The notes: a model not told the origin generated them from the letters alone. DNA of 64,000 nucleotides from Streptomyces sp. NBC_01210 (GCF_036010325.1 NZ_CP108549.1:8990001-9054000); one strand, 5' to 3'. Positions 18,321 through 28,621 are shown, numbered from the stretch's first letter. Translations and numbers: made by a program.

Positions 18321-19097
18321 CACGCCACCCAGGCCGATGTGGTCAACAAGATCGTCCATCTGCGGCAGAACTACCACTTCGGGCCAATGAAGATCAAGAT
18401 GTACCTCAAGCGGTACCACGACATCGAGATCGCCTGCTCTGCGGTCTACCGCATCCTCAAAAAGCTGGGCATGAATCGGCTGCCTGCCTCCCAGCGCTAC
18501 AAGCGCCACGACAAGCGCTACACCCGCTACGAGAAGCAGCTGCCCGGCAACCGGGTCCAGGTCGATGTCAAGTTCATCGAACCGGTCGGCGTCCCGGCCG
18601 AGACCTCCGCCCCGGCCCCGGTCACCGGCAAGCTTCCGAAGGCACGGCGCCGAGCCAAGTACTACCAGTTCACCGCCATAGACGACTGCACCCGGCTGCG
18701 GGTGCTGCGTATCTACCCGCGGTGCGACCAGAAGACCGCCATTCAGTTCCTCGACTACCTCCTGGAGCGCTTGCCGTTCCGGGTCGAGGTGATCCAGACC
18801 GACAACGGCGCGGAGTTCCAGTCCGCCTTCCACTGGCACGTGCTGGACAAGGGCATCGCCCACACCTACATCAAACCGGCGTCCCCGCACCTCAACGGCA
18901 AGGTCGAACGCTCCCACCGCATCGATGCCGAGGAGTTCTACCGCATGCTCGCCGGCATCGTCATCGATGACACCGGCGTCTTCAACGACAAACTCCGCGA
19001 GTGGGAGGACTACTACAACTACCATCGCCCGCACGGCGCTCTCGGTGGCCAAACTCCCTACGAACGCCTCAAGCAGAAGACCCAGACCCGGGTGTAA
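18321..19097 (+). pseudogene. IS481-type transposase, 5' truncated
   Basis: The visible protein runs from about HATQADVVNKIVHLRQNYHFG to QTPYERLKQKTQTRV. It includes a helix-turn-helix (YHDIEIACSAVYRILKKLGM) and an integrase core: first Asp in VQVDVKFIEP, second in VEVIQTDNGAEFQS, Glu in LNGKVERSHRID, and the C-terminal YYNYHRPHGALGGQTPYERL. The N-terminal helix-turn-helix of about 70 residues and the start codon are missing; an upstream in-frame reading is only the antisense of the methyltransferase. The right end must lie just after 19097. The element has destroyed both the methyltransferase 5' end and the start of the following recombinase gene. Confidence 0.8.
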
Positions 19098-19122
19098 CCC
19101 AGCTCCGGCAGATGCACAGCTA

Positions 19123-20454
19123 GTGGCTGACGAGCTTGCCGTACGCATCCGGCGGCCGAAGAGCAAGACGCAGTCCTACAGAGAGGCAGACTTCGACAAG
19201 ATCAAGGTCGCCGCACGCCGGAGGTTCCGGGCCGCACTGCTTCGCATCGAGGCCAACGCCCGGCACCTGGAACGGTGGCATCGCAGAGAGTTTAAGAAGG
19301 ACAGCCGGGACTGGGTAATCGGTGAGGCCCTGGACCTCCTCGCCCGCACAGGGGATCTGCCGCGATACCAGGAGAAGAAAGACGGCCGAGGAACGATCCT
19401 CAAGCGGTACGAGAAAGCGTTCGGGGCGACGCGGGCGGAGGTGACCTGGCAGCGGCTGTTCCTGTCGCGTCCGGAAGCGGCAGCGCTGGGGGTGCTGCTG
19501 ATGGCGGAGTATGGGTGGAACCTGTCGGTGATCGACCGGGTGGAGGTTCCCCGGGCGGCCCCGGACCCCGGCGAGGACGGGCACCCCACCTACCGGATCC
19601 CGCTGGAGAAGCGCAAGCGCGGGGCCGGCAACTACTTCGAGACGCGGAACGTGACCGACGACGGGGCCGCCTCAGCCGGGCGCCTGATCACTGAGGCGCT
19701 TGCGGCGACTCGGTTCGCCCGCGCCATCGTGGAGGAGCTGGCGCCTGGCACCGACCGCCTGGTCGTCTGGCATGCCCAGAACGGCCGCCAGCACAAGGAG
19801 AACACCAACCGCCTCGCGCCGGTGAGCCTCTTCCACTTCGGCGTTCCCGCTACAGCCGCGAAGCAGTGGGGCCGGGAGGAGGGTTTTGGAGGATCACCGT
19901 TCCGACGGGGGTGGCGGACCGTGAACGCGCTCGACCGGCGTGAGCCGGGTCAGAACAGCCAGGACACGCATGACCGCCGTTACGTCCTGGTCGACAAGCG
20001 GGTTCAGGCGGATGCCGTCGAGGTCATCGCGGCAGGAGCAGAGGACGCTGCCGACCGCGCTCGCCGCGCGGTCCTGGTGGCCGAAGTGTGCGATGAGCCC
20101 GACCCCGGGGACGTGGAGACCGCTACCGCGGACTGCCACGACTTCGACAACGGTCCCTACCCAGCGCCCGACGGCGGCTGCGGCGCATCGTTCCTGATCT
20201 GTCTGGCCTGCGAGAACGCCCGCGTTCATCCAGGCCATCACCCTCGCCTCGCTCACCTGCACGATGCACTGGCGAACCTGCGGTCCGTCCTGATTCCGAA
20301 CACGTGGAGGGCCGACTGGGGGGACACCCACGCCCGGCTCGAAGACCTCATGCGAAAGCTCGACGCCGGCGTGTGGGCCCAGGCCCTGTCCCGCGTCACC
20401 GACACCGACCGCGACCTCATCGACCGCCTTCTGACCGGAGACCTTGACGCATGA
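19123..20454 (+). pseudogene. tyrosine recombinase-like protein (first of a Tn554-like trio), 5' truncated
   Basis: The frame is open from IS sequence into VADELAVRIRRPKSKTQSYR and runs to 20454. GTG 19123 is the first usable codon, but the native start is probably lost. The ~440 residues include RVEVPRAAPDPGEDGH, a strongly basic catalytic-like block (SPFRRGWRTVNALDRRE) and a possible nucleophile Tyr in DTHDRRYVLVD. Its place directly ahead of a second tyrosine recombinase and a small coiled-coil protein, all with ATGA overlaps, matches the tnpA-tnpB-tnpC order of Tn554-like and recombinase-in-trio elements. The tnpA-like identity is an inference from context more than from motifs. Confidence 0.55.
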
Positions 20455-22584
20455 CCGCCATCACCGCCGATCTCGACCCCTACCTTCTCCCGCTGCCCAC
20501 AGCCGACTCCCCGGTGGTCCTCCAGCATCTGGTCGCTCCGATGCACGCTCACCTGAACGTCCTCTATGCGGCCCCGGTCTGGCCTCTTGCCCCGCTGACT
20601 ACGAACCCGAGCGCGAACAAGACGGCGGTCCACTGGCACCGCTGCCCCGCCGTGTTCCAAGACGACCTGCGCCAGGTCACCTGGGCTCTGATCAATGGAG
20701 AGCTGCGGCCTGCGTTCCTCAAGGAGCACAACACCCGGATGCGTGCGCGGGTCGCCATCGACGGCATCAAGGACGCGGTGCTGACGTGGATGCACCTGGC
20801 GAGATGGCTGGAGAAACGGGAGATCGGCACGCTGGCCGCGTGCTCCACCGAGGTCCTGCACGACTACGGCCTGCACCTGCGTGATACTGCCTCCAGCCGC
20901 GACCGGGCCCAGGACATCCTTACCTCATTGACGCGGTTGTGGGCCTACGACCAGCTCAGTGTCCAGCCCATTGGGATCGGGAGACCTCCATGGGACCAGC
21001 TGGGCGCCGATGACTACCTACCGGCCGCGACGTCGACCAGCGGCGGGGAGAACGAGGCGGAACCGCTAGCCGAGCAGACCATGGGGCCCCTGCTCGTCTG
21101 GGCGATGCGCATGGTTGACGACTTCGCCGACGACATCCTCGGTGCCTGGGCCGAGACGCGGCGTCTGAGGGACATCGCCCGCACCACACCGGCCACCCCC
21201 GCCGGGAGGGCTGCCCTGCACGCCTACCTCGACCCGCTGATTGCCCACGGGGGCCCCAGTGCCCGCCTCTGTCGTCAAGGGCGGCAAAGCGGGCTTCGCC
21301 CGGCACTACGTCGGTGGCATCACGGGAGCGTCGAAGTCCCAGATCCAGACGTTAATCCAGCGCAAAGGGCTGATCACTGCGGCCGCCGAGCGGCCCGGTC
21401 CGAGCCCGCTGGACATCCCGGTGACCGGCCGGATCGCCGGAGTTCCGTGGCGGGATGCGCTCGACTTCAACGAGGCCGCAGATCTGATGCGGCATCTGGG
21501 GACAGCCGCCTTCATCGTCTGCTCGTATCTGACCGGTATGCGTCCCGGCGAGGTCCTTGGCATGCGGACCGGGTGCTGTCCCGACCCTGAGCCCAACGCC
21601 GAGGGCAAGGTTGGACGGCACGTGATCCGCAGTCATGAGTTCAAGACCGCCACTGACGAGTGCGGAAACCACCAGTCCGCCGGCGTCGAACGCGAGGTGC
21701 CCTGGGTCGCCATTGCCCCCGTCGTCCATGCCATCCGCGTCCTTGAGCGCATGGTGCCCGGCGACGCTCTCTTGTTCGACCACGACGCCCATGATCTGCA
21801 CAACCTCCGATCCGGCACCGGTTCCCTGAAGCGGAGCACCATCCGGGACCGGATCGAGGACTTCGTGGCCTGGGCGAACGCGGAAGCCGCCGCCCGCCAT
21901 CTGGACTCGGAAGTCATACCGCCCGACCCCCGCGGCAAGGTGGGAACCGAACGGTTCCGCAGGTCGCTGGCCTGGCACATCGCCCGTCGGCCGAACGGCC
22001 TGGTGGCCCTGGCCATCCAGTACGGCCATATGAGGACCGCCCTGGCCTCCGAGGGGTATGCCTCGCGCAGCCGCGGCGGCATCCACGAGCTTATCGACGT
22101 GGAGACCGTCCGCGCGGTCGCCGACACCGTCGCCGACCTCCACGACGACCTCGAAGCGGGTGGTGGCGTCTCGGGGCCTGCGGCCCGGCGGGCCATCAAG
22201 GCCGCCGCAGCTGCCCCGCGCTTCGCTGGCACCGTCATCACTGCGACCACCGCCCGGCGGCTCATCGCGAACGAGGACGCCATGATCTTTGACAATCCCC
22301 ATGCCTTGTTGCTCTGTCACCACAGACGGGCCCAGGCCCTCTGTCACCGCGACGGCATCAAGGACACGCCCAGCCTGGACCACTGCGTCCCCGGCTGCGG
22401 CAACATCGTCCGCACCGATCAGCACGCCCGCCAGCTTCGCGACCGCGCCGAGGTCCTCGACAAACGCGCCGTCCACACGCCCCAGCCGGTCGCCGAACGG
22501 CTGCGGGCGAATGCCACCAAACTCCGCTCCTTCGCCGATCACCACGACCGCGCCCGGATCACCCTGCAGGAGGCCGCCGAATGA
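20451..22584 (+). pseudogene. tyrosine recombinase (second of trio), frameshifted in a G run
   Basis: ATG 20451 overlaps the preceding stop. The first ~267 residues (TAITADLDPYLLPL to YLDPLIAHG) are the DNA-binding half. At the run CACGGGGGCC (about 21248-21254) the frame changes. Removing one G joins LDPLIAHG to APVPASVVKGGKAGFARHYV and on to the catalytic half ending at 22584. Active-site residues include Arg in YLTGMRPGEVLGMR, an Arg-rich box in RFRRSLAWHIARRP, and Tyr in LASEGYASRSRGG. The zinc-like tail (LDHCVPGCGNIV) is also seen in large integrases of this type. Intact length would be about 710 residues. Confidence 0.75.
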
Positions 22585-23000
22585 GCCCCGCCCTTGACGA
22601 ACGCGACCGCATCCGCGCGGCCATGGACTGCATCCTCGGCGGTACCCCGCAGAACTCCAATGGAGCCCTGACCATCGTCGCCCTGGCCCAAGAGGCCGAG
22701 GTCCCTCGGAACGCGCTCACCCAGCGCCACCTGGACCTGAAGAAGGAGTTCTACGAGCGCGTCAAGGAACGCGGGTCCACCCCAGACGTCGAGATCCGCC
22801 TGCGGGCGAAGATCGTCCAACTCAAGGAGACGATCGCCAACAAGAACAAGGAACTCGACCAGCTCCGCACCGACGTCCCCGGCCTGGTGCGGGTCGTCAA
22901 CGAGCTCTCCCTGGAGAACCGGCACCTGCGCGAACGCCTCGCAGAACTGGAGTCCAACGTCCACATCCTGCCCATCCAGCGCCAGCCCCGAGTCCGGTGA
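22581..23000 (+). CDS. small coiled-coil protein (third of recombinase trio, tnpC-like)
   Basis: The protein has 139 residues and its ATG overlaps the stop of the recombinase (ATGA). An N-terminal helix-turn-helix-like part (GALTIVALAQEAEVPRNALTQRH) is followed by a long charged coiled coil (LRAKIVQLKETIANKNKELDQ and LENRHLRERLAELESN). Small DNA-binding coiled-coil proteins are the third partner in Tn554-like modules, where they aid integration. This one is intact although both upstream recombinase genes are damaged. Confidence 0.7.
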   Translation: MSPALDERDRIRAAMDCILGGTPQNSNGALTIVALAQEAEVPRNALTQRHLDLKKEFYERVKERGSTPDVEIRLRAKIVQLKETIANKNKELDQLRTDVPGLVRVVNELSLENRHLRERLAELESNVHILPIQRQPRVR

Positions 23001-23244
23001 CCGGCGGCTCGGCTCGAACAGACGGCTGAGCACACGAGTCCCTACGCGATGACACACGACTGACGTTCACCGCGCCGCCATCGCGGCGACCTGGCTCAAC
23101 TGCCGGGGTGACCAGCAAGGGGCCGACCCACTTGAGTGAGAAGCCCGTTGGGTGGCTCTGGTCGAGATAGGTGCGCCGTGGGGACGTACGGCGGTAGACG
23201 CGGTTGGCGGTGCCCCAGGCCCCTCGATCGTCCTCGGGGGCAGG

Positions 23245-23499
23245 TCAGTGCGGGAGGGTGATGTAGCGGACTGACGCGTCACGCCGTTCCGCGTTCATCC
23301 GCCACAGCCGCTTGTGAGCAGCTGAGCCGGGGCGTACGTCCTCGGCCTGCCACAGGCCACGGCGGGCGTCGGCGGGCTGGCGGATCAGCAGGAGCGTGCC
23401 GAGCAGCGTGCGGTTAACCTGGAGTGCATCGTTCTCCGTCTCGCGCCTGTATTCCTCGTCGGCATCCTGGAGTTGCCCTTCGCCAACGGTGTTGAGCTC
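23245..23499 (-). pseudogene. 3' remnant of a hypothetical gene
   Basis: Directly after the TAA of the 23500-24258 gene, the same frame stays open for 84 codons and ends at TGA 23245-23247. It reads well as protein (EEYRRETENDALQVNRTLLG, TLLLIRQPADARRGLWQAED, VRPGSAAHKRLWRM, DASVRYITLPH), with normal codon bias but no start codon until near its end. It is most simply the C-terminal end of a gene whose front was replaced when the toxin/immunity segment was joined here. The stretch 23001-23244 shows nothing else I can support. Confidence 0.5.
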
Positions 23500-24258
23500 T
23501 TACCGTTTCACTGCCACGGAAGCGATGGGTTGCGCCAGGTCCTTGGTGAGGGCCCCGGTGCATTGCCAGCCGTAGGCATCAATGACGTGGAAGATACAGA
23601 CAGTCGCTTCTTGAATCGACTGCATTTTTTGGGCGAACCGGTTCATGTCGAGCGATTGGCCGTGTCGGTTGAGCTCTACATGTTCCTGGGCGCGTTGTGA
23701 GTACTCCCGCGCCAGGGTCTTGGGGCCGGCAAGCCAGATTGGCACCGTTTCTGGTTCAGCTTCAGTGAGTCCCTGGAGCGCGATGGCTGCCGATTCCCAA
23801 CCGCCTGCCATCAGGTTCTGGCATCGCAGCTTTGCCTCCTGAAAGGAGAGCCGTCCAATCTCACCCACGGCATGTGTAAACGGGTCACCGCCAGCCCCTT
23901 TGACAGCAGTCGACCCGATGGGGCCGGCTTCCTCGGCGGACAGGACACATACGAATCGATATGATGGCAGGTGGACGGAGAAGAGGAGGACGAAATCCTC
24001 GCTTCGCTCGGACATTTCCTCGACGAAGCGATCAAGGTCGAATGTCTGCTGAACTGAGTCGGCCAGCGCGTCGCGCCGCAACCCATAGACACCGGCGATG
24101 GTTGCTCGCCTGACCGGTGATGCTTTCACCGAACTGATCTGAGTGCCCTCCAACATGCCGAGTGCCAGGCGGGCTGAACCCCACCCTTGCTGGGTCAGCT
24201 TTTCGCACACGAGCCGCACATCGGCTCCGGTGAGCTTGATGCTGTTCGCCTCATCCAC
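23500..24258 (-). CDS. tandem-domain hypothetical protein, candidate immunity protein for the orphan RHS toxin tip
   Basis: The protein has 252 residues from GTG 24258 (GGAAAG about 11 bases upstream). Two copies of a ~115-residue domain are visible. Copy one runs from VRLVCEKLTQQGWGSARLAL to PIGSTAVKG, copy two from AKLRCQNLMAGGWESAAIAL to PIASVAVKR. Both share a Cys near the start, GW-SA, an Arg-rich centre, a Phe-rich strand before a second Cys, and a closing PI-S-AVK. No membrane segment or catalytic signature is seen. It lies 90 bases downstream of the orphan toxin tip on the same strand, the usual place for the cognate immunity gene; that role is inferred from position. Confidence 0.55.
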   Translation of the reverse strand: MDEANSIKLTGADVRLVCEKLTQQGWGSARLALGMLEGTQISSVKASPVRRATIAGVYGLRRDALADSVQQTFDLDRFVEEMSERSEDFVLLFSVHLPSYRFVCVLSAEEAGPIGSTAVKGAGGDPFTHAVGEIGRLSFQEAKLRCQNLMAGGWESAAIALQGLTEAEPETVPIWLAGPKTLAREYSQRAQEHVELNRHGQSLDMNRFAQKMQSIQEATVCIFHVIDAYGWQCTGALTKDLAQPIASVAVKR

Positions 24259-24348
24259 GTTTCTGCATCTTTCCGTTGTAGTGGAGCGGTGGAGAAGCCG
24301 GTGCGCCTGGCCACCTATCCGCGGCAAGCGCACCGGGTCGTGACTCCA

Positions 24349-24999
24349 TCAAGGTGCGGGAACGTGCCACACTTTCGCCCCCCTGACCAGACCCTCCACC
24401 AAGTGTTCAGTTCCTTCCCACAGATCGGAGCTGAACATAATGGAAGGGTAGATCGGCTGGCCCAAGGGAAGCTTGATCTGAAGGATTACTCCCGGGAGAT
24501 CATTGCGCCCTTTGTCGGCGCCGCGAGCATAACGCAATGCTGTTTCACGGGACGTGTCCCATGAAGTAAAGATGCTATCGGTGTTGCCATCGTGGCGTGT
24601 TTCCATGCTCGCCATTCCGCCTCGGGGCTTGCTGACACCCCGCACAGCGTCGTCGTAGCCCGGATGCCTTACGGAAAGACCGCGGTACAGGTAATTGAAT
24701 CCCGGTTCTTCGGTCACCGAGGCAACGTTGAAGCGCGCCGCGCAGGGCGGGGTCATCCGCGTGAGCCGCTCCCTGGCCACAGCGCGGGACCGGTTTGCCT
24801 GACACGCCCCTGAGCCAGTTGAACGCGGGCCCGAGAAGGCTGCTGCTGGCGCCACCGGCTGCGCCGAATAGCAGGTCCCAGGGGTCGGTGGGGCGGCAGT
24901 TGGCCTGGTTGATTCCCGAGGAGAAGCCTGCGCCGACTCCGGCGTTGACCGCTGTGGAGGCGGCGATTCCGCAGGCTCCGCTGAGCCCGACGCCCCGGA
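24349..24999 (-). pseudogene. orphan RHS C-terminal toxin tip (ADP-ribosyltransferase-like)
   Basis: The segment 24829-24999 repeats the RHS pre-toxin region almost exactly (see repeat entries), reading FSSGINQANCRPTDPWDLLF. It then runs into a different tip: PGFNYLYRGLSVRHPGYDD, DSIFTSWDTSRETALRYARG, GVILQIKLPLGQPIYPS, GTEHLVEGLVRGAKVWHVP. Arg in LYRG, the T-S-W strand and Glu near the end fit the R-S-E pattern of ADP-ribosyltransferase toxins (motif reading, unproven). Pre-toxin and tip are joined only if one G is removed from AGGGGC near 24808. The piece lacks the RHS core and a start codon, so it is a displaced tip of the kind used to swap toxins by recombination. Confidence 0.6.
24829..24999. 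repeat. ~171-bp direct repeat of RHS pre-toxin region, copy A
   Basis: Aligns without gaps to 25954-26124 with five differences counted by eye, about 97 percent identical. It encodes the segment just before the variable toxin tip. Confidence 0.85.
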
Positions 25000-25115
25000 A
25001 CCTCCCGGGGCGCGCGCTCAGCGATTTTGACGTTCCGGTGTGTCAGCGCCCCGGATATCGTCATCTTCATCGAATGGGATTGAAGCCGTTGGCCTCCTGG
25101 TCAAGCCTCAGCGGG

Positions 25116-25439
25116 CTAGAGTCGGAACCGCGCTTCTGCTCCTTCAATGTAGATGAGCATAGGCTTAAGCACTTCCCCGTCGATCACCGGATGCAACTCC
25201 AGGTGCAGTTCCCGAACTGCTTTGATGGCCCAGACCTTGTCTTCAGGAAAGCCTGTTCTCCTTGCCTCGGCCTGCACCTCGAACAGAGAGCTCAGGGATT
25301 CCCAGCCATCGGACGGCTCGAAATGGCATACGATCCACGGTTGATCAGATTCTGGAGAGGAGAGCGAACCCACGAGTGTGTCACCGCACTTCACCCACCA
25401 GACGGGATCTCCTTGAATCTTGCCACTCGATTGTCGCAT
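25116..25439 (-). CDS. small acidic protein, candidate immunity protein for the RHS toxin
   Basis: The 107-residue protein starts at ATG 25439 (or TTG 25442), with AGGAGGG overlapping the TAA of the RHS gene, so it is 12-15 bases downstream and translationally coupled. The sequence alternates beta strands and acidic segments (VWWVKCGDTLVGSLSSPESD, PWIVCHFEPSDGWESLSSLF, HPVIDGEVLKPMLIYIEG). No membrane helix is present, so a cytoplasmic antitoxin is expected. Immediate 3' placement after a polymorphic toxin tip is the hallmark of immunity genes. I do not recognise the fold. Confidence 0.65.
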   Translation of the reverse strand: MRQSSGKIQGDPVWWVKCGDTLVGSLSSPESDQPWIVCHFEPSDGWESLSSLFEVQAEARRTGFPEDKVWAIKAVRELHLELHPVIDGEVLKPMLIYIEGAEARFRL

Positions 25440-25453
25440 CAACTCTTCCCTCC

Positions 25454-28400
25454 TTACAGAACACGTCCGAGGTCCCGCATTATCTTGTTCAGACTGGTGC
25501 CCGCTGGCCAGTACTTGACAACGGCACCTCCCTCCAGGGAGAACTTAACGAGGATCTCCTTGTCTCGGAAGGCAGTTTCTCCCAGATCCAGGCCAAGCTC
25601 CCTGATGTAATCCGGGACGTCCAAATGGGCCCCGGCGTCAACCGTTTCCGAGGTAACCCTGCTCATGTCGACCGCGATGTAACCGTGTGCACCGTTTCCT
25701 ACCTTGCTGCTGGCTTCTCCGTATATCTGATACATAACCCTGGGGTCGCTCGTCAGTGAGATCCACGGAGAATTATCATGCCCCATGACGTGACTCCACG
25801 GCTGGACGGTGGGGTCAGAACCCGGTCGAACCAGACTTGCATTGGGAGCCTCACCCGGGCGGAGTGCTCTAAAGCCGTTGGCTGAAATCCCGCTGTGCGC
25901 AGATACCTGGACTCGTGGAGCGAATAGGCGCCCCTTCACCCAGCTGAGGGCCGGTCCGAGAAGGCTGCTGCTGGCACCACCGGCTGCGCCGAATAGCAGG
26001 TCCCAGGGGTCGGTGGGGCGGCAGTTGGCCTGGTTGATTCCCGAGGAGAAGCCTGCGCCGACTCCGGCGTTGACCGCTGTGGAGGTGGCGATTCCGCGGG
26101 CTCCGCTGAGTCCGAGGCCCCGGACGACCGCGTTGCCTGCACCGGGCATGAGGGCACCGGCTGCTCCTCCGATGAGGGCGCCATTTCCTGCGGCGCCGGC
26201 GAGGCCGCCCCAGGTGAACTGGCCGTCGTTGCGGTGCTGCCAGCTGTAGATGCCGCCTTCGACAACTCCTCCGATGACGGCGCCGATGCCTGCGGAGATG
26301 CACAGGGGGCAGCGGCCGGAGGGGTCGGCTTGGTTGACGGGGTCGTTGTTGGCATACGCGTAAGGAGACGCGTTGGCGCTGCCTGCCTCCGTGGGCTCAG
26401 GGTCGGCGGTGGTGAAGCGGCCGGTGGTGGTGCTGTAGTTGCGGGCCCGCAGGTGCAGTTGGTTGGGGACGTAGGGTCTTTGTACTCGCCGGTGAAGCCG
26501 AAGAGGCTCTTTTGGCCGCCCGGGATGCTGGGAGTGCCGGTAGTTGCTCCCCAGGGCCCGTAGGTGTAGGCGTAGTTCTCGGTGCCGGCCGCGTCGTACA
26601 GCCGGGTGACGGATTCCTGGCGGTCGTGCTGGAGGTAGAAGCTGTCCGCGGGTGAGTCGATCTCCAGCGCGCTGCCTTGCGGGGTGTACTGGTAGTCGCC
26701 GACCAGCACATTGGTCGCGCTGCGGTCGGTGGCGATCTTCGGCAGCTTGTTGTTGACGTCCCACCACGTGGTGCGCAGAGGAGTGCCGTTGAGGGTGGAG
26801 CTGGTGCGGTTGCCGTCTGCGTCGTAGCCGAAGGTGTAGGCGTTGGTGCCTATCGCGGCCGACTTGATGCGGCCGTCAGCGGTGTAGGTGTAGGAGCCGG
26901 TGGCGTCCTTGGTGAGGTTGCCGTCGAGGTCGTAGGTGAGGTCGGTGGTGGCGGTGCCGGTGACGCTGCGGGTCAGCTGGTCGGCAGCGTCGAAGGTGTT
27001 CGTCGTGGTGGTGGTCGGTGTGTGGGTGCTGGTGAGGTTGCCGACCCTGTCGTAGGTGTAGGTCTCGCCCGATGTGCCGTCGAGGCACGAGCCGGGGTCG
27101 GCGCCGTCTGTGCAGGCGCGGGTGAGTCTGCCTGTCGGGTCGTAGGCGTAGCGGGCGGAGGGTTTCGCTGTGGTGAGGTCCTTGAAAGTGTCGCTGATGA
27201 CGCGGCCGGCCGCATCGCGCTCGACGGACCGGTTGCCGGTGCCTTCCGATACGGACGCCAGACGGCCGGCCCGGTCGTAGGTGCGGCTCTCGGTTCGAGC
27301 AGTAGTGGTGGGCGGTTTGGTGGAGGTGAGGTTGCCGGCCGCGTCCCAGCCGTAGGCCGTGGTTTTGCTGTTTGTGCTCTGCCCGGTGATGCGGCCGTCG
27401 TTGTCGTACTGGTAGGTGGTGGCTCGGCCGTCGGGATAGGTGCGGCTGGCGACGGTGCCGTTGGGGTTGTAGGTGTACTTGAACGGGTTGGTCACGCCCG
27501 GCTGGCTGATGGTGAGCGGGCGTCCTTCGCCGTCGTACGTCAGCGTCCGGGTGCCGGGCCCGTCGACGATCGTCTTGGGGCGGCCGTCGTCGTAGTGCGT
27601 GTAACTGACTGTGGGGGTGCCGTCGGAGTAGGTCGTCCTTGTCAGCAGGCTGCGGCCGTCGAAACTGCTGGCCATGGTCTGCCCACGGGCGTTGGTGACC
27701 TTGGTGCGGTTGCCATCCGCGTCGTACTCGTAGGACGTCGCTCGGTTCAGTGGGTCGGTGACCTTGGTCAGCTGCCCCGCCTTGTCATAGGCGTACAGGG
27801 TCACGCGCTGGTTTGAATCGGTCCGCTTGGACACCCGCCCCAGCACGTCGTATTCCACCAGCGTCGTCCCCCCGTCGAGGGCCGTGACCTTGCTCAGCCG
27901 GTTCAACGCGTCGTACTCGAACGCGGTCTTCTTCCCCAGCGGGTCCGTGCGCCCTACGACATTGCCGACACTGTCGTAGACACTGGATTGCTTGTTGCCC
28001 AGCGGGTCGGCCTCACTGACCACATTGCCGGCCGGGTCGTAGCCGGTGCGCCACGTGTACTGAGCCGGATCCGCCCCCGTCACATTGCCACGCGGCTCGA
28101 CCCGCTCGGTCCGCCGGCTGTCGGCGTCGTATCCGTAGGTCGTCTTGTGGCCGAGCGGGGAGGTCTCCGACGTGCGGTTGCCGTCGGCGTCGTAGGCGTA
28201 GGTGATGGTATTGCCGCTGCGGTCCTTGACCGAGGTGACCTGGTTGCCTGCGTCGTAGCTCCGGGTGGTGACCTGGCCGAGCGCGTCGGTCGTCGTCAGG
28301 ACGTGACCGGCACCGTCATAGCTGGTCTGGTGGGTGCGCCCCAGGGGGTCGGTCACCTTGACGGGGCGGTACTCGGCGTCGTAGTCCGTCCTGGTCGTCT

Positions 28401-28620
28401 TGCCCAGCGGATCCGTGACCGTGATCTGGTTGCCGACCTTGTCGTAGCCGTACTTCCAGGTGAATGCCGCCGCGTTGGCCCCGGCGACATTCCCGCGGGG
28501 GGTCGTCTTGGTGACCAGGCGTCCGGCCTTGTCGTAGGTGTAGGTCGTCTTAGCACCCGTCGCGTCGGTGCGCGAGGCCACGTTGCCCATGACGTCGTAA
28601 GCGAGCGTCTGACAAATCCG
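25454..28620 (-). pseudogene. RHS-repeat polymorphic toxin, 5' truncated and frameshifted
   Basis: About 700 residues of YD-type repeats (TYTYDKAGRLVTKTTPRG, YEYDADGNRTKVTNARGQ and others) lead to the RHS core motif QLHLRARNYSTTTGRFTTADP and the shell end NNDPVNQADPSGRCP. Next are a glycine-rich hydrophobic pre-toxin segment and the tip: ASLVRPGSDPTVQPWSHVMG, NSPWISLTSDPRVMYQIYG, GYIAVDMSRV, FRDKEILVKFSLEGG. Arg, the S-T-S strand and the late Glu suggest an ADP-ribosyltransferase-like toxin. The frame breaks near 26475, between FTGEYKDPT and NQLHLRARN, by one missing base. The 5' end stops at a TAA beside a 12-bp palindrome at 28622, so signal peptide and N-terminal domains are missing. They may correspond to the inverted piece at 1519-3643. 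Confidence 0.78.
25954..26124. repeat. ~171-bp direct repeat of RHS pre-toxin region, copy B
   Basis: The copy lies inside the main RHS gene, 1125 bp from copy A in the same orientation. Recombination between the two would exchange the current toxin tip and immunity gene for the orphan pair and delete the DNA between. Confidence 0.85.
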
Positions 28621-28621
28621 T

